From Microcaldota archaeon (GTDB lineage Archaea > Iainarchaeota > Iainarchaeia > Iainarchaeales > 1-14-0-10-31-34), in assembly GCA_018829335.1 (NCBI GenBank), contig JAHJUD010000050.1, positions 1 to 34,757 on the forward strand: DNA of 34,757 bases, read 5' to 3'. The notes under the pieces are model-generated. The model made no database searches. It saw only the letters and a list, made by a program, of their open reading frames with translations, and had not been told where the DNA came from. The translations under genes and the position numbers were made by a program. Positions 7,334 to 13,602 of the stretch are shown here, one piece after another. Each line of letters starts with the position of its first letter. Within the stretch, counting starts at the first letter, position 1.

Positions 7334-7825
7334 TCAGCCCATGTCGCCTAAACCCAGCTTTTTCATCAGTTCTGGTCTATGAGAAGAAGTTTTCATCACC
7401 ATTGAAAGCACTTTTCTTGCATAAGCAGGATTAAATCCTTTATGAGTTAACTTGTTTACATCGCTTGAAGAAACATCAACTGAAATCCTTATTTTAGGGT
7501 TAACTGCAATAGTTAATTCAGCGTCAGTTGAACGAAAAGAAACCACATCAAACACTCCTAATTCAGCTGAACCTGCATTAAATACTTGGGCAATAGCTGA
7601 ATTGCCATTTACTATTACACCGTATTTAAGGTACTCGTAAACTGAAGCAATAATTTTTCCTTCCCTGAAAATTAAAGTTGCTTCTTCTAATCCGTCAAAT
7701 CCTTCAATTGTTAAATTTGTATAACCACTAAACTGTTTTTTGATTAATTCAATTACCGAATTACTAAAACTTTTTTCGCTTAAGCTTAAAGCTTGTTCAA
7801 CCAGTCTTCCTTCAATCAACTGCAT
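7334..7825 (-). CDS. DUF2226/DUF4388-like protein
   Basis: This 163-residue protein has an opening (MQLIEGRLVEQALSL) and core pattern (FSGYTNLTIEGFDGLEEATL, FREGKIIASVYEYLKYG) that resemble archaeal DUF2226 and bacterial DUF4388 domains: a small helix bundle plus strands often seen in signalling or polarity proteins. Residues 85-150 (LGVFDVVSFRSTDAELTIAVNP and the following helix) may form a second small domain. I chose MQLIEGRL at 7825 because AAGTGATTTAATG gives a good ribosome binding site that overlaps the stop of the upstream NYN gene; the ORF-track start (MFWEKESDLM) lies inside that gene. The catalytic role, if any, is unknown. Confidence 0.6.
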   Translation of the reverse strand: MQLIEGRLVEQALSLSEKSFSNSVIELIKKQFSGYTNLTIEGFDGLEEATLIFREGKIIASVYEYLKYGVIVNGNSAIAQVFNAGSAELGVFDVVSFRSTDAELTIAVNPKIRISVDVSSSDVNKLTHKGFNPAYARKVLSMVMKTSSHRPELMKKLGLGDMG

Positions 7826-7829
7826 TAAA

Positions 7830-8282
7830 TCACTTTCTTTTTCCCAAAACAATTACATGGTCTGCAGTATTTTTTAATGCTGCAGCAGAAGCTTCTTCAG
7901 CTAAAACAACTATTGTGTCTTTACCGTATCTTTTTGCTTTAACCAATACAGGCAAAAAATCTGAATCTCTTGTAACAAAAGCAATTATGTGAATTGAATT
8001 ATTGAATATTGTTTCTGTTGCATCAACTGCCATAAAAACATCCACATCTCCTACAGTAATAATTGATTCAAAGCCTTGGTTGACTACTGCTTCAACTAAT
8101 TTGTCTGAAGCATACTGATTCAAAAAAACTTTTCCTATTTTGATGTTGCCAAATTTCAGCAAAGATTTTTTTATTTCATCTAAATCCACGTTTAATTCTT
8201 TCCTTAAAATATTCGGGCCGTCAACAAAAACAGCAATGTTTTTTGTTGACTCTTTTTTCTTAAATAAATCACCTAAAGACAT
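7830..8282 (-). CDS. NYN-domain (LabA/DUF88, PIN-like) putative ribonuclease
   Basis: This 150-residue protein has the NYN fold, a PIN-related nuclease family. Acidic residues sit where metal ligands are expected: IAVFVDGPNIL (residues about 16-26), VGDVDVFMAVDAT, and FVTRDSDFLPVLVKAK. It resembles the archaeal TIGR00288 family. The likely activity is metal-dependent RNA cleavage. It is the first gene of the operon that continues through the DUF2226-like, roadblock-like, MinD and Lsm genes, so an RNA-processing enzyme and an RNA-binding ring bracket a MinD system. The start has GAGAGTGGTTTAATG as ribosome binding site. A 9-bp inverted repeat lies between this gene and divergent aIF5A. Confidence 0.85.
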   Translation of the reverse strand: MSLGDLFKKKESTKNIAVFVDGPNILRKELNVDLDEIKKSLLKFGNIKIGKVFLNQYASDKLVEAVVNQGFESIITVGDVDVFMAVDATETIFNNSIHIIAFVTRDSDFLPVLVKAKRYGKDTIVVLAEEASAAALKNTADHVIVLGKRK

Positions 8283-8326
8283 TAAACCACTCTCTTTTTG
8301 CTTTAATTAAAATGACAGGATAAAAT

Positions 8327-8348
8327 TAATAAGATATCCATCTTATTA
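8327..8348. promoter_or_regulatory. Inverted repeat between divergent NYN operon and aIF5A
   Basis: TAATAAGAT-atcc-ATCTTATTA is a perfect 9-bp inverted repeat midway between two divergent genes. A TATA-like box for aIF5A (ataaaatt, about 8320-8327) lies next to it. It could be an operator, or merely palindromic A/T-rich promoter DNA. Confidence 0.45.
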
Positions 8349-8372
8349 TTTAAAACAAAAGAGGTGTGTTTT

Positions 8373-8768
8373 TTGGAAAAAAAATTTGTTAAAGTAAGCC
8401 AGCTAAAAGAAAACGGTTATGTGTTAATTGACGATATAGTTTGCAGGATAACTTCAATTGACAAATCAAAGCCAGGAAAACATGGTTCAACAAAGGCAAG
8501 GATTGTTGCAACAGGAATATTCCAGAACACAAAAAAAGGTTTGCTTCAGCCAACTTCAGCTGATGCAGAAGTGCCGATAATAGAAAAAGGGGCAGCACAA
8601 GTTGTGGCAGTAATGGGAAATGTATTGCAGTTAATGGATACTACAACTTATGAAACATTTAATGCAGATGCTCCTTCAGACTTAAAGGATTTAAAATCCG
8701 GAGACGAAATAGAAGTCATGAGATACGGAGAAAACGCAAAAGTGTTAAGGAAAAAGCCGACAGAATGA
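8373..8768 (+). CDS. eif5A: Translation factor aIF5A
   Basis: This protein helps the ribosome through stalled peptide bonds such as polyproline. The N-terminal SH3-like domain carries the hypusine loop DKSKPGKHGSTKAR, with Lys36 in PGKHG as the residue expected to receive deoxyhypusine. The C-terminal OB-fold runs from about residue 72 to 131. I chose TTG at 8373 (MEKKFVKVSQL) over the track's GTG at 8364, because GAGGTG at 8361-8366 is a strong Shine-Dalgarno spaced correctly for the TTG and would overlap the GTG. The result is 131 residues, normal for the family. It is convergent with the toxin gene downstream. Confidence 0.95.
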   Translation: MEKKFVKVSQLKENGYVLIDDIVCRITSIDKSKPGKHGSTKARIVATGIFQNTKKGLLQPTSADAEVPIIEKGAAQVVAVMGNVLQLMDTTTYETFNADAPSDLKDLKSGDEIEVMRYGENAKVLRKKPTE

Positions 8769-8819
8769 TTTAGTTTTCTTTTTTTTCTTTTATTTAAATG
8801 TAAATTACCCAAAAGAAAA

Positions 8820-9173
8820 TTATCTTTTTTTAACACTAAATCTTTTGTCGTATTTTTCATGAGATTCTATTACCAGAACAAAACAAAAAATGTCTATTTC
8901 TTCTCTTCTAATAGTATACAGCATTCTCCAAAAATTTGAAAGCCGCATTTTAAATAAATTGTCTGCATCAAGATCCCGGGGAATTTTGCCTTTTTTGACA
9001 ACTTCCCCAGCTAAAGGATTTTCTTTAAGTAGTTCTGTTTTTTGTTCAATAGAACGCAGTAATGATTGATTAGATGAACTTGTTAGCCCTTGCTGAATCT
9101 CTTTTTTAACTGCTTCTTTTAGTTTATTATATTCCTGCAGTGCCTGACCAATCAGCCTGACTCTTGCATTCAT
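8820..9173 (-). CDS. RelE/ParE-family toxin-like protein
   Basis: This is a 117-residue basic protein with the RelE/ParE pattern: two N-terminal helices (ALQEYNKLKEAVKKEI and LLRSIEQKTELLKENP), then strands with NLFKMRLSNFWRMLYTI and the terminal IDIFCFVLVIESHEKYDKRF. RelE-type toxins usually cleave mRNA on the ribosome; ParE-type ones target gyrase, which is not in this window. The start codon overlaps the stop of the upstream wHTH gene by 4 bases (ATGA), typical of toxin-antitoxin pairs. It lies 51 bases from the convergent aIF5A stop. Family membership is fairly clear; activity and target are not. Confidence 0.78.
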   Translation of the reverse strand: MNARVRLIGQALQEYNKLKEAVKKEIQQGLTSSSNQSLLRSIEQKTELLKENPLAGEVVKKGKIPRDLDADNLFKMRLSNFWRMLYTIRREEIDIFCFVLVIESHEKYDKRFSVKKR

Positions 9174-9463
9174 AATTCAACGCTTTCCTTTAACAGTTTT
9201 TTCATTTTTGCCGGAGGCGTATAAGCCCATACAACCCCTTTAGTTCCTATAACAATTTTTCCGCTTAACTGTAAGTAATCCAAAACCTGCATTAGAGTTG
9301 AATGCATTATTTTTTTTGGCAAACGCCTTTTAAGTTCTGCAACACTAATGCATTCCTTTGCCTTCTGCAAAGTATCTTCAACCAAAAAAACAGTGTTAAG
9401 AGTAGGGGAATGATTAACTGAATACCTTTTCTGAAGCTGGATAGTATTAGTCACACAAACCAC
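9170..9463 (-). CDS. Winged-helix putative antitoxin/regulator
   Basis: This protein has up to 97 residues. The segment from CISVAELKRRLPKKIMHSTL through MQVLDYLQLSGKIVIGTKGVVW reads as a winged helix-turn-helix: two helices, a recognition helix and a beta-wing. Upstream of a RelE-like toxin with an ATGA overlap, this is the antitoxin position. The start is uncertain: GTG at 9463 (MVCVTNT) is close to a TATA-like box (CTTATATA, 9491-9498) and would be nearly leaderless, while GTG at 9454 (MTNTIQL) has GTGGTTT just upstream. It follows metG on the same strand with a 40-base gap that contains palindromic A/T-rich promoter DNA. Confidence 0.7.
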   Translation of the reverse strand: MVCVTNTIQLQKRYSVNHSPTLNTVFLVEDTLQKAKECISVAELKRRLPKKIMHSTLMQVLDYLQLSGKIVIGTKGVVWAYTPPAKMKKLLKESVEL

Positions 9464-9503
9464 ATCTAATATATAATTATATCAATTAAATATATAAGTA
9501 TAT

Positions 9504-11039
9504 TTATTTTTCTTCTTTTTCCTCAATTTTTTTGAATAAGATTTCTGCTTTGCCTGTTTGTGTTCCTTCTTTGATTAAATTCCATTTCAAGGCATCATCA
9601 AACTTTTGTTCTTCAAGTCCTAACTGTTTCTGTATTTTTTCTGCTGTTTCAGGCATAAAAGGCAGTAAAAGAATGCTTGTAATCCTTAATGATTCAGCCA
9701 AAGTATAAAGCACGTTTCCAAGCTTTTCTTTTTGGTTTTCTTTTGCTAACTCCCATGGTTTCATGTCGTTGATGTATTTGTTTGATGCATTAATTATTTC
9801 CCAGACTGAATACAATGCTTTATGGAATTCCATTAAGTCAATTTGTTTTCCTGCTTCTACTGCTTTTTTTAGTGTAAGGTCTCTTAATTCTTTTTCTTCT
9901 TTTGAAATATTCACTGCTTTGGGAATTTTTCCGTCAAAGTATTTTTCAATCATTACAACAGTCCTGTTAAGCAGGTTTCCTAAACCATCTGCTAACTCTG
10001 AATTAATTCTTTGCACTAAAGCTTTTTCAGAGTAATCGCCGTCAGAACCAAAAGAAATTTCCCTTAAAATAAAATAACGGAATGCATCAACAGAATATTT
10101 TTCTGAAACTTCAATCGGGTCAATTACATTTCCTTTTGATTTACTCATTTTTTCTCCTTCAACTGTAAGCCAGCCGTGGCCAAAAACTTTTTTTGGCAGT
10201 TCTAATCCAGCAGACAAAAGCATTGCAGGCCAGATTACTGCATGAAACCTTACAATTTCTTTTCCCATTAAATGAACGTCAGCAGGCCAAATGCTCTTGA
10301 ATTTTTTTGAGTCAGATCCATAACCTATTGCAGTAATATAATTAAGCAAGGCATCAAACCAGACGTAAATTACATGGTTTTTGTTTAATGGAACAGGAAT
10401 ACCCCATTTAATTGAAGTACGGGAAATTGAAAGATCCTGCAAGCCCTGCCTGATAAAATTTACTATCTCGTTTTTTCTTGTTTCAGGCAGAATAAAGTCA
10501 TTGCTTTCAATATAGCCTAATAATGCCTGTTGGTATTTGCTTAACCTGAAAAAATAAGAGTTTTCTCTCATTAATTGCGTTTCTTTTCCGCAAGTCGGAC
10601 AATTTTTTCCTTTTAATTGCGATTCAAGGTAATAGCTTTCGCATGGAACACAGTAATGGCCTTCGTATTCACCTAAATAAATGTCTCCGTTATCATAAAT
10701 TTTCTTGAAGAATTTTATTACTGCTTTTTCATGCATTAAATCTGTTGTCCTGATAAAATAATCATGGGAAATATTAAGTTTTTTCCAGCAGTCAGTAAAA
10801 AAAGGAAGCAACTCATCTAAAAATTCTTTTGGCTGTTTTCCTTTTTCTGCTGCAGCCTTTGCAATTTTTTCTCCGTGCTCGTCTGTTCCAGTCAAAAAAA
10901 AGACTTTTTCTCCTTTTAGCCTGTGGAATCTCGCTAAAACATCTGCTGCAATTGTAGTGTAAGCAGAGCCAATATGAGGCTTGTCATTAACATAATACAA
11001 TGGAGTTGTCACATAAAATGTGTTCTTTATTTTTACCAC
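9504..11039 (-). CDS. metG: Methionyl-tRNA synthetase, bacterial type
   Basis: This class I synthetase charges tRNA-Met. The signature is KPHIGSAYTTIAADVLARFH near residue 20 (HIGH motif in the HIGS form), a single zinc knuckle (HYCVPCESYY, CPTCGKE), and GEKMSKSKGNVID with the KMSKS loop. The sequence follows the bacterial YVTTPLYYVNDKPHIG type rather than the usual archaeal type, which suggests transfer from bacteria. There is no C-terminal EMAP/Trbp domain. The start is unresolved: the track uses TTG at 11051 and GTG at 11039 is the nearest legal codon, but the best ribosome binding site (AGGTGGT, 11035-11041) points to ATA at 11030, giving MKNTFYVTTP, the usual family N-terminus. Confidence 0.93.
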   Translation of the reverse strand: MVKIKNTFYVTTPLYYVNDKPHIGSAYTTIAADVLARFHRLKGEKVFFLTGTDEHGEKIAKAAAEKGKQPKEFLDELLPFFTDCWKKLNISHDYFIRTTDLMHEKAVIKFFKKIYDNGDIYLGEYEGHYCVPCESYYLESQLKGKNCPTCGKETQLMRENSYFFRLSKYQQALLGYIESNDFILPETRKNEIVNFIRQGLQDLSISRTSIKWGIPVPLNKNHVIYVWFDALLNYITAIGYGSDSKKFKSIWPADVHLMGKEIVRFHAVIWPAMLLSAGLELPKKVFGHGWLTVEGEKMSKSKGNVIDPIEVSEKYSVDAFRYFILREISFGSDGDYSEKALVQRINSELADGLGNLLNRTVVMIEKYFDGKIPKAVNISKEEKELRDLTLKKAVEAGKQIDLMEFHKALYSVWEIINASNKYINDMKPWELAKENQKEKLGNVLYTLAESLRITSILLLPFMPETAEKIQKQLGLEEQKFDDALKWNLIKEGTQTGKAEILFKKIEEKEEK

Positions 11040-11041
11040 CT
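11028..11041 (-). promoter_or_regulatory. metG ribosome binding site placed before an ATA codon
   Basis: On the minus strand the sequence reads AGGTGGT-AAAA-ATA-AAG. Elsewhere in the window the same arrangement (GTGAT plus 4 or so bases) leads into ATG. If ATA is the true start, initiation would be weak. Confidence 0.4.
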
Positions 11042-11256
11042 GAAATTGCAATCCAAAAAAAAAATGTTAAAAGAGAGAAAAAAGTATATAATTTAGAAAG
11101 TTAAAGCATTAAAAAGAGGAATGTTGTAAGGGCCTAGCGTATTTATCATGAATATTTAGTGTAAAAAAACAGTGCAAAATCAGTTACAAAGATGCCGCTT
11201 AAAAAACCTAAAAGTAAAACAATATAATAGAAACCAATCAAAAAAACAAAAACGTC

Positions 11257-11281
11257 AATTTACCGGGATTCCCGGTAAATT
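11257..11281. promoter_or_regulatory. 11-bp inverted repeat next to the GHKL/STAS promoter
   Basis: AATTTACCGGG-att-CCCGGTAAATT is a perfect, partly GC-rich palindrome in AT-rich DNA. It ends about 6 bases before the TATA-like box of the GHKL gene (tatatttaaa, 11285-11294), where a transcription factor would affect TBP/TFB binding. An operator is the simplest reading; a hairpin of the kind seen near the tRNAs is the alternative. Confidence 0.6.
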
Positions 11282-11284
11282 TGA

Positions 11285-11294
11285 TATATTTAAA
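11285..11294 (+). promoter_or_regulatory. TATA box of the GHKL/STAS operon
   Basis: TATATTTAAA lies about 30 bases upstream of ATG 11322, predicting a transcript start within a few bases of the codon and thus a leaderless mRNA. Confidence 0.55.
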
Positions 11295-11321
11295 AACTAT
11301 TTTATTTATAGTAAATATCAT

Positions 11322-12305
11322 ATGAAAGTATATGTTCCAAATAGCGCTTTTTTAGGGAATATGCAAGGATTCATCAAAAAACTTGAGTTAGAAGATGACT
11401 CTAAATTAGAAGTCAGTTTTAATAAACAATGGATGTCTCTACATCCAATGGCTTTGGCAATGGTGGCCTCTTTAGGATTAAAGATGAACCACGAAGGCAA
11501 ACCAATTCATTGCGAAGAAATTGAAGCAAAATCAAAACCATATTTTGCAAGAATGGGGTTATTAAGTTATTTGAGTAGTGCTCAAGAAATACAAATTAGA
11601 AAGCATGAAGAATCTGGCAGGTTTATACCATTAAGAACTATAAAAAACAATGATGATTTGAAAAAGTTATTAGAAGACATAAATCCAATTTTTCATGGAA
11701 AAGAAGAGCAAGTAGAAACAGTAAATTATGTATTAAGTGAGTTAATAAGAAATGTATTTGAACATTCTCTTTCAAATATAGGCGCTGTTGTTTGTGTTCA
11801 AAATTTTAAAGCAAGTAAAAAGAATGAAAAACCTAATAGAATATCTATAGGCGTAGCCGATACAGGGATAGGAATAAAGAAATCGTTGTCTGAGTCTTAT
11901 CCAACTAATAACGATTTAGAAGCCATAAAATTAGCTTTAACGCCAGGGGTTACTGGCAGAACAAGAATACCTGGAGGAACAGAACAAAATGCTGGCGCTG
12001 GCTTATTTTTTATTAAGTCAATCGCAAAGGTAAATGGAAATTTTTTTGATGTTTATAGTGGCAGTGGATTTTATAAGTTGTTGACTTCAGATAAAAAGAG
12101 ATCCAGTTTAAATGCAGACCCAAACTTTGATAAGCATTCGGAACTTGAAAATCTTCCTCATTGGCAAGGAACAGTGTTGGGAATAGATATAGTTTTAGAA
12201 CAAACTGAACCATTTATTAATTTACTAAAAAACATAAGAGAGTTTTATTTTAAGATAAAAAAAATAAAGAAAAAAAGCTTTTACAAAAGAGCGAGGTTTA
12301 TATAA
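11322..12305 (+). CDS. GHKL-type (histidine kinase-like) ATPase with STAS-like N-terminus
   Basis: This is a 327-residue protein. Residues about 130-250 form a GHKL ATP-binding domain: N box E140-LIRN-VFEH, G1 box ADTGIGI (179-185), and a glycine-rich lid GGTEQNAGAGLFFIKSI (218-234). There is no H-box, sensor or transmembrane part, so it is not a full histidine kinase. It resembles soluble anti-sigma-like kinases. Residues 25-55 (LEVSFNKQWMSLHPMALAMVASLG) look like a degenerate STAS-type segment. I chose ATG 11322 over the track's upstream start because the preceding 50 codons cover the inverted repeat and promoter. The stop overlaps the start of the STAS-like gene (TAATG), so the two are coupled. 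It possibly works in partner switching, but the target is unknown. Confidence 0.82.
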   Translation: MKVYVPNSAFLGNMQGFIKKLELEDDSKLEVSFNKQWMSLHPMALAMVASLGLKMNHEGKPIHCEEIEAKSKPYFARMGLLSYLSSAQEIQIRKHEESGRFIPLRTIKNNDDLKKLLEDINPIFHGKEEQVETVNYVLSELIRNVFEHSLSNIGAVVCVQNFKASKKNEKPNRISIGVADTGIGIKKSLSESYPTNNDLEAIKLALTPGVTGRTRIPGGTEQNAGAGLFFIKSIAKVNGNFFDVYSGSGFYKLLTSDKKRSSLNADPNFDKHSELENLPHWQGTVLGIDIVLEQTEPFINLLKNIREFYFKIKKIKKKSFYKRARFI

Positions 12306-12619
12306 TGGAAATTAAAATGTTTGATGAATTCGGTGTTTTCGGCGAAGATAAAGATAAGGCTAAAAATATAAGAGAAAATAAAATTTTACCAGCTTTAAAC
12401 AAAGGAGAAGACATAATTCTAAATTTTGAAGGGGTTAAGTCGGTAACTCAATCTTTCATGCATGCCTTGATTAGTAAGGTCATTAGAGAAAAGGGAACAG
12501 AAGTTTTAGAGAAAATATATTTTAAAGAATGTAATGATGTCGTAAAAGAAATCGTAAGAATTGTAACCGAATATATGCAAGACCCAATTGGATTAGATGA
12601 AAAAAATGGAATACACTAA
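12305..12619 (+). CDS. STAS-like (DUF4325-like) protein, partner of the GHKL ATPase
   Basis: This is a 104-residue protein. The core EDIILNFEGVKSVTQSFMHALISKVIREKG followed by a strand (LEKIYFKEC) and helix matches the STAS-like DUF4325 family, which resembles anti-sigma-factor antagonists. Ser in TQSFMH lies roughly where SpoIIAA-type proteins are phosphorylated. It overlaps the GHKL gene by one base, and GHKL plus DUF4325 pairs are known in bacteria as uncharacterised modules. The gene ends 72 bases from the convergent nrdG stop. The role (switch, sensor or defence) cannot be told from sequence. Confidence 0.75.
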   Translation: MEIKMFDEFGVFGEDKDKAKNIRENKILPALNKGEDIILNFEGVKSVTQSFMHALISKVIREKGTEVLEKIYFKECNDVVKEIVRIVTEYMQDPIGLDEKNGIH

Positions 12620-12691
12620 AATATACTTCATTTTGTTATTTTATATAATTACCTGATATTTTTTCAATCAAACCATATTTCTGAAAACAGA

Positions 12692-13387
12692 TTAAAGGTT
12701 TCTGATTTCCACTTTAACAAAAAAAGACTCTAATATTTCTTTTAATTCAAAAAGTTTTTCTGGAGGAAAAGGATCTTTGTTTTTGAATTCAGGGTCAACC
12801 ATTGGTAAATCATTGCGGAATTGCTGTAAAACATAAAGTTTACTGCCTTTCAGCCATTCTCCAATTTTTAATGCATCTTCTTTGGAGAAAAAGTCTGGCA
12901 AAACAGTTGTCCTGAACTCGTAATCCAAACCTGAATTTTTAATTAATTCAATGCTTTGCTTTATTTTTTCCAAGTCAACTTTTACTCCGCATAAATCAGA
13001 ATACTTTTCTTGGGAAGTTTTAATGTCCATTGCAATATAATCCACTAATTTTTCTTTAATCAGTTTTTTGAGCATTTCTGGATTGCTTCCGTTTGAGTCA
13101 AGTTTTACAAGAAATCCTTTTTCTTTTATTTTTTTGCAGAATTCAGGCAAATCTTTTTGCAGTGTTGGTTCTCCGCCTGTAATGCATACTCCGTTAAGCC
13201 ATTTTTTTCTTGATTCAAGAAAAGAAAAAATTTCTTTTTCTTCAATTGAATTCTCTGAATCAAAAGAAATTAAGCTTGGATTCTGGCAGAAACCGCATTT
13301 AAAATTGCAGCCAGCAGTAAATAAAGTGCAGGCAATCTTTCCTGGAAAGTCAATTAAAGTGGTTTTCTGCAGTCCTTTTAAAATCAT
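12692..13387 (-). CDS. nrdG: Anaerobic ribonucleotide reductase activating enzyme (radical SAM)
   Basis: This 231-residue radical SAM enzyme should use SAM and a 4Fe-4S cluster to place a glycyl radical on NrdD. The cluster motif is CNFKCGFC (residues about 27-34), followed by CITGGEPTL for SAM binding and a short barrel. It is close to the archaeal/bacterial type that opens with LKGLQKTTLIDFPGKIACT. The SD AAGGGGATTTTATG supports the start. It lies 41 bases downstream of the small glycyl-radical gene and completes the operon nrdD, glycyl-radical ORF, nrdG. Its direct substrate here would be the 57-residue separate protein rather than the tail of NrdD itself. Confidence 0.9.
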   Translation of the reverse strand: MILKGLQKTTLIDFPGKIACTLFTAGCNFKCGFCQNPSLISFDSENSIEEKEIFSFLESRKKWLNGVCITGGEPTLQKDLPEFCKKIKEKGFLVKLDSNGSNPEMLKKLIKEKLVDYIAMDIKTSQEKYSDLCGVKVDLEKIKQSIELIKNSGLDYEFRTTVLPDFFSKEDALKIGEWLKGSKLYVLQQFRNDLPMVDPEFKNKDPFPPEKLFELKEILESFFVKVEIRNL

Positions 13388-13428
13388 AAAATCCCCTTAA
13401 AAAAATAAAAATAGAAAAAGAAAAAGAA

Positions 13429-13602
13429 TCAGCAGACTGCCTTAACTTCTTCTTTTTTGAATTCTCTTTTCATTGTTTTTTCTTCATTGTATTCCAGCCT
13501 GTCCTTGAATTCTTCTGTTTTTCCTGCATTCCAGTTTTGAACCGGCCTGAAATAGCCTACAATTCTGGAATAAGTTTCACAATTTGAATCACATTTAGTC
13601 AT
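13429..13602 (-). CDS. Stand-alone glycyl-radical domain of anaerobic NTP reductase
   Basis: This is a 57-residue gene not in the ORF track. It reads MTKCDSNCETYSRIVGYFRP and continues VQNWNAGKTEEFKDR, which is the NrdD C-terminal motif with the radical glycine in RIVGY. C4 and C8 look like the second cysteine pair of the NrdD zinc site, whose first half is at the end of the upstream ORF. Its ATG overlaps the NrdD stop by 4 bases (ATGA), and a very strong Shine-Dalgarno (GAGGAGGTAA) lies upstream, so it is translated as its own protein and coupled to NrdD. The closest functional analogy is YfiD/GrcA for pyruvate formate-lyase. An ancestral frameshift or splitting of nrdD is the likely origin. 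Confidence 0.88.
   Translation of the reverse strand: MTKCDSNCETYSRIVGYFRPVQNWNAGKTEEFKDRLEYNEEKTMKREFKKEEVKAVC

Noticed and set aside
9504-11039. HIGS in place of HIGH in MetRS as a sign of an inactive enzyme
   Set aside because: The HIGS form occurs in normal bacterial MetRS, and KMSKS and the zinc site are intact.
11172-11321. N-terminal 50 residues of the 377-aa track ORF for the GHKL protein
   Set aside because: They translate through the inverted repeat and TATA box; basic low-complexity sequence. ATG 11322 fits the promoter distance.
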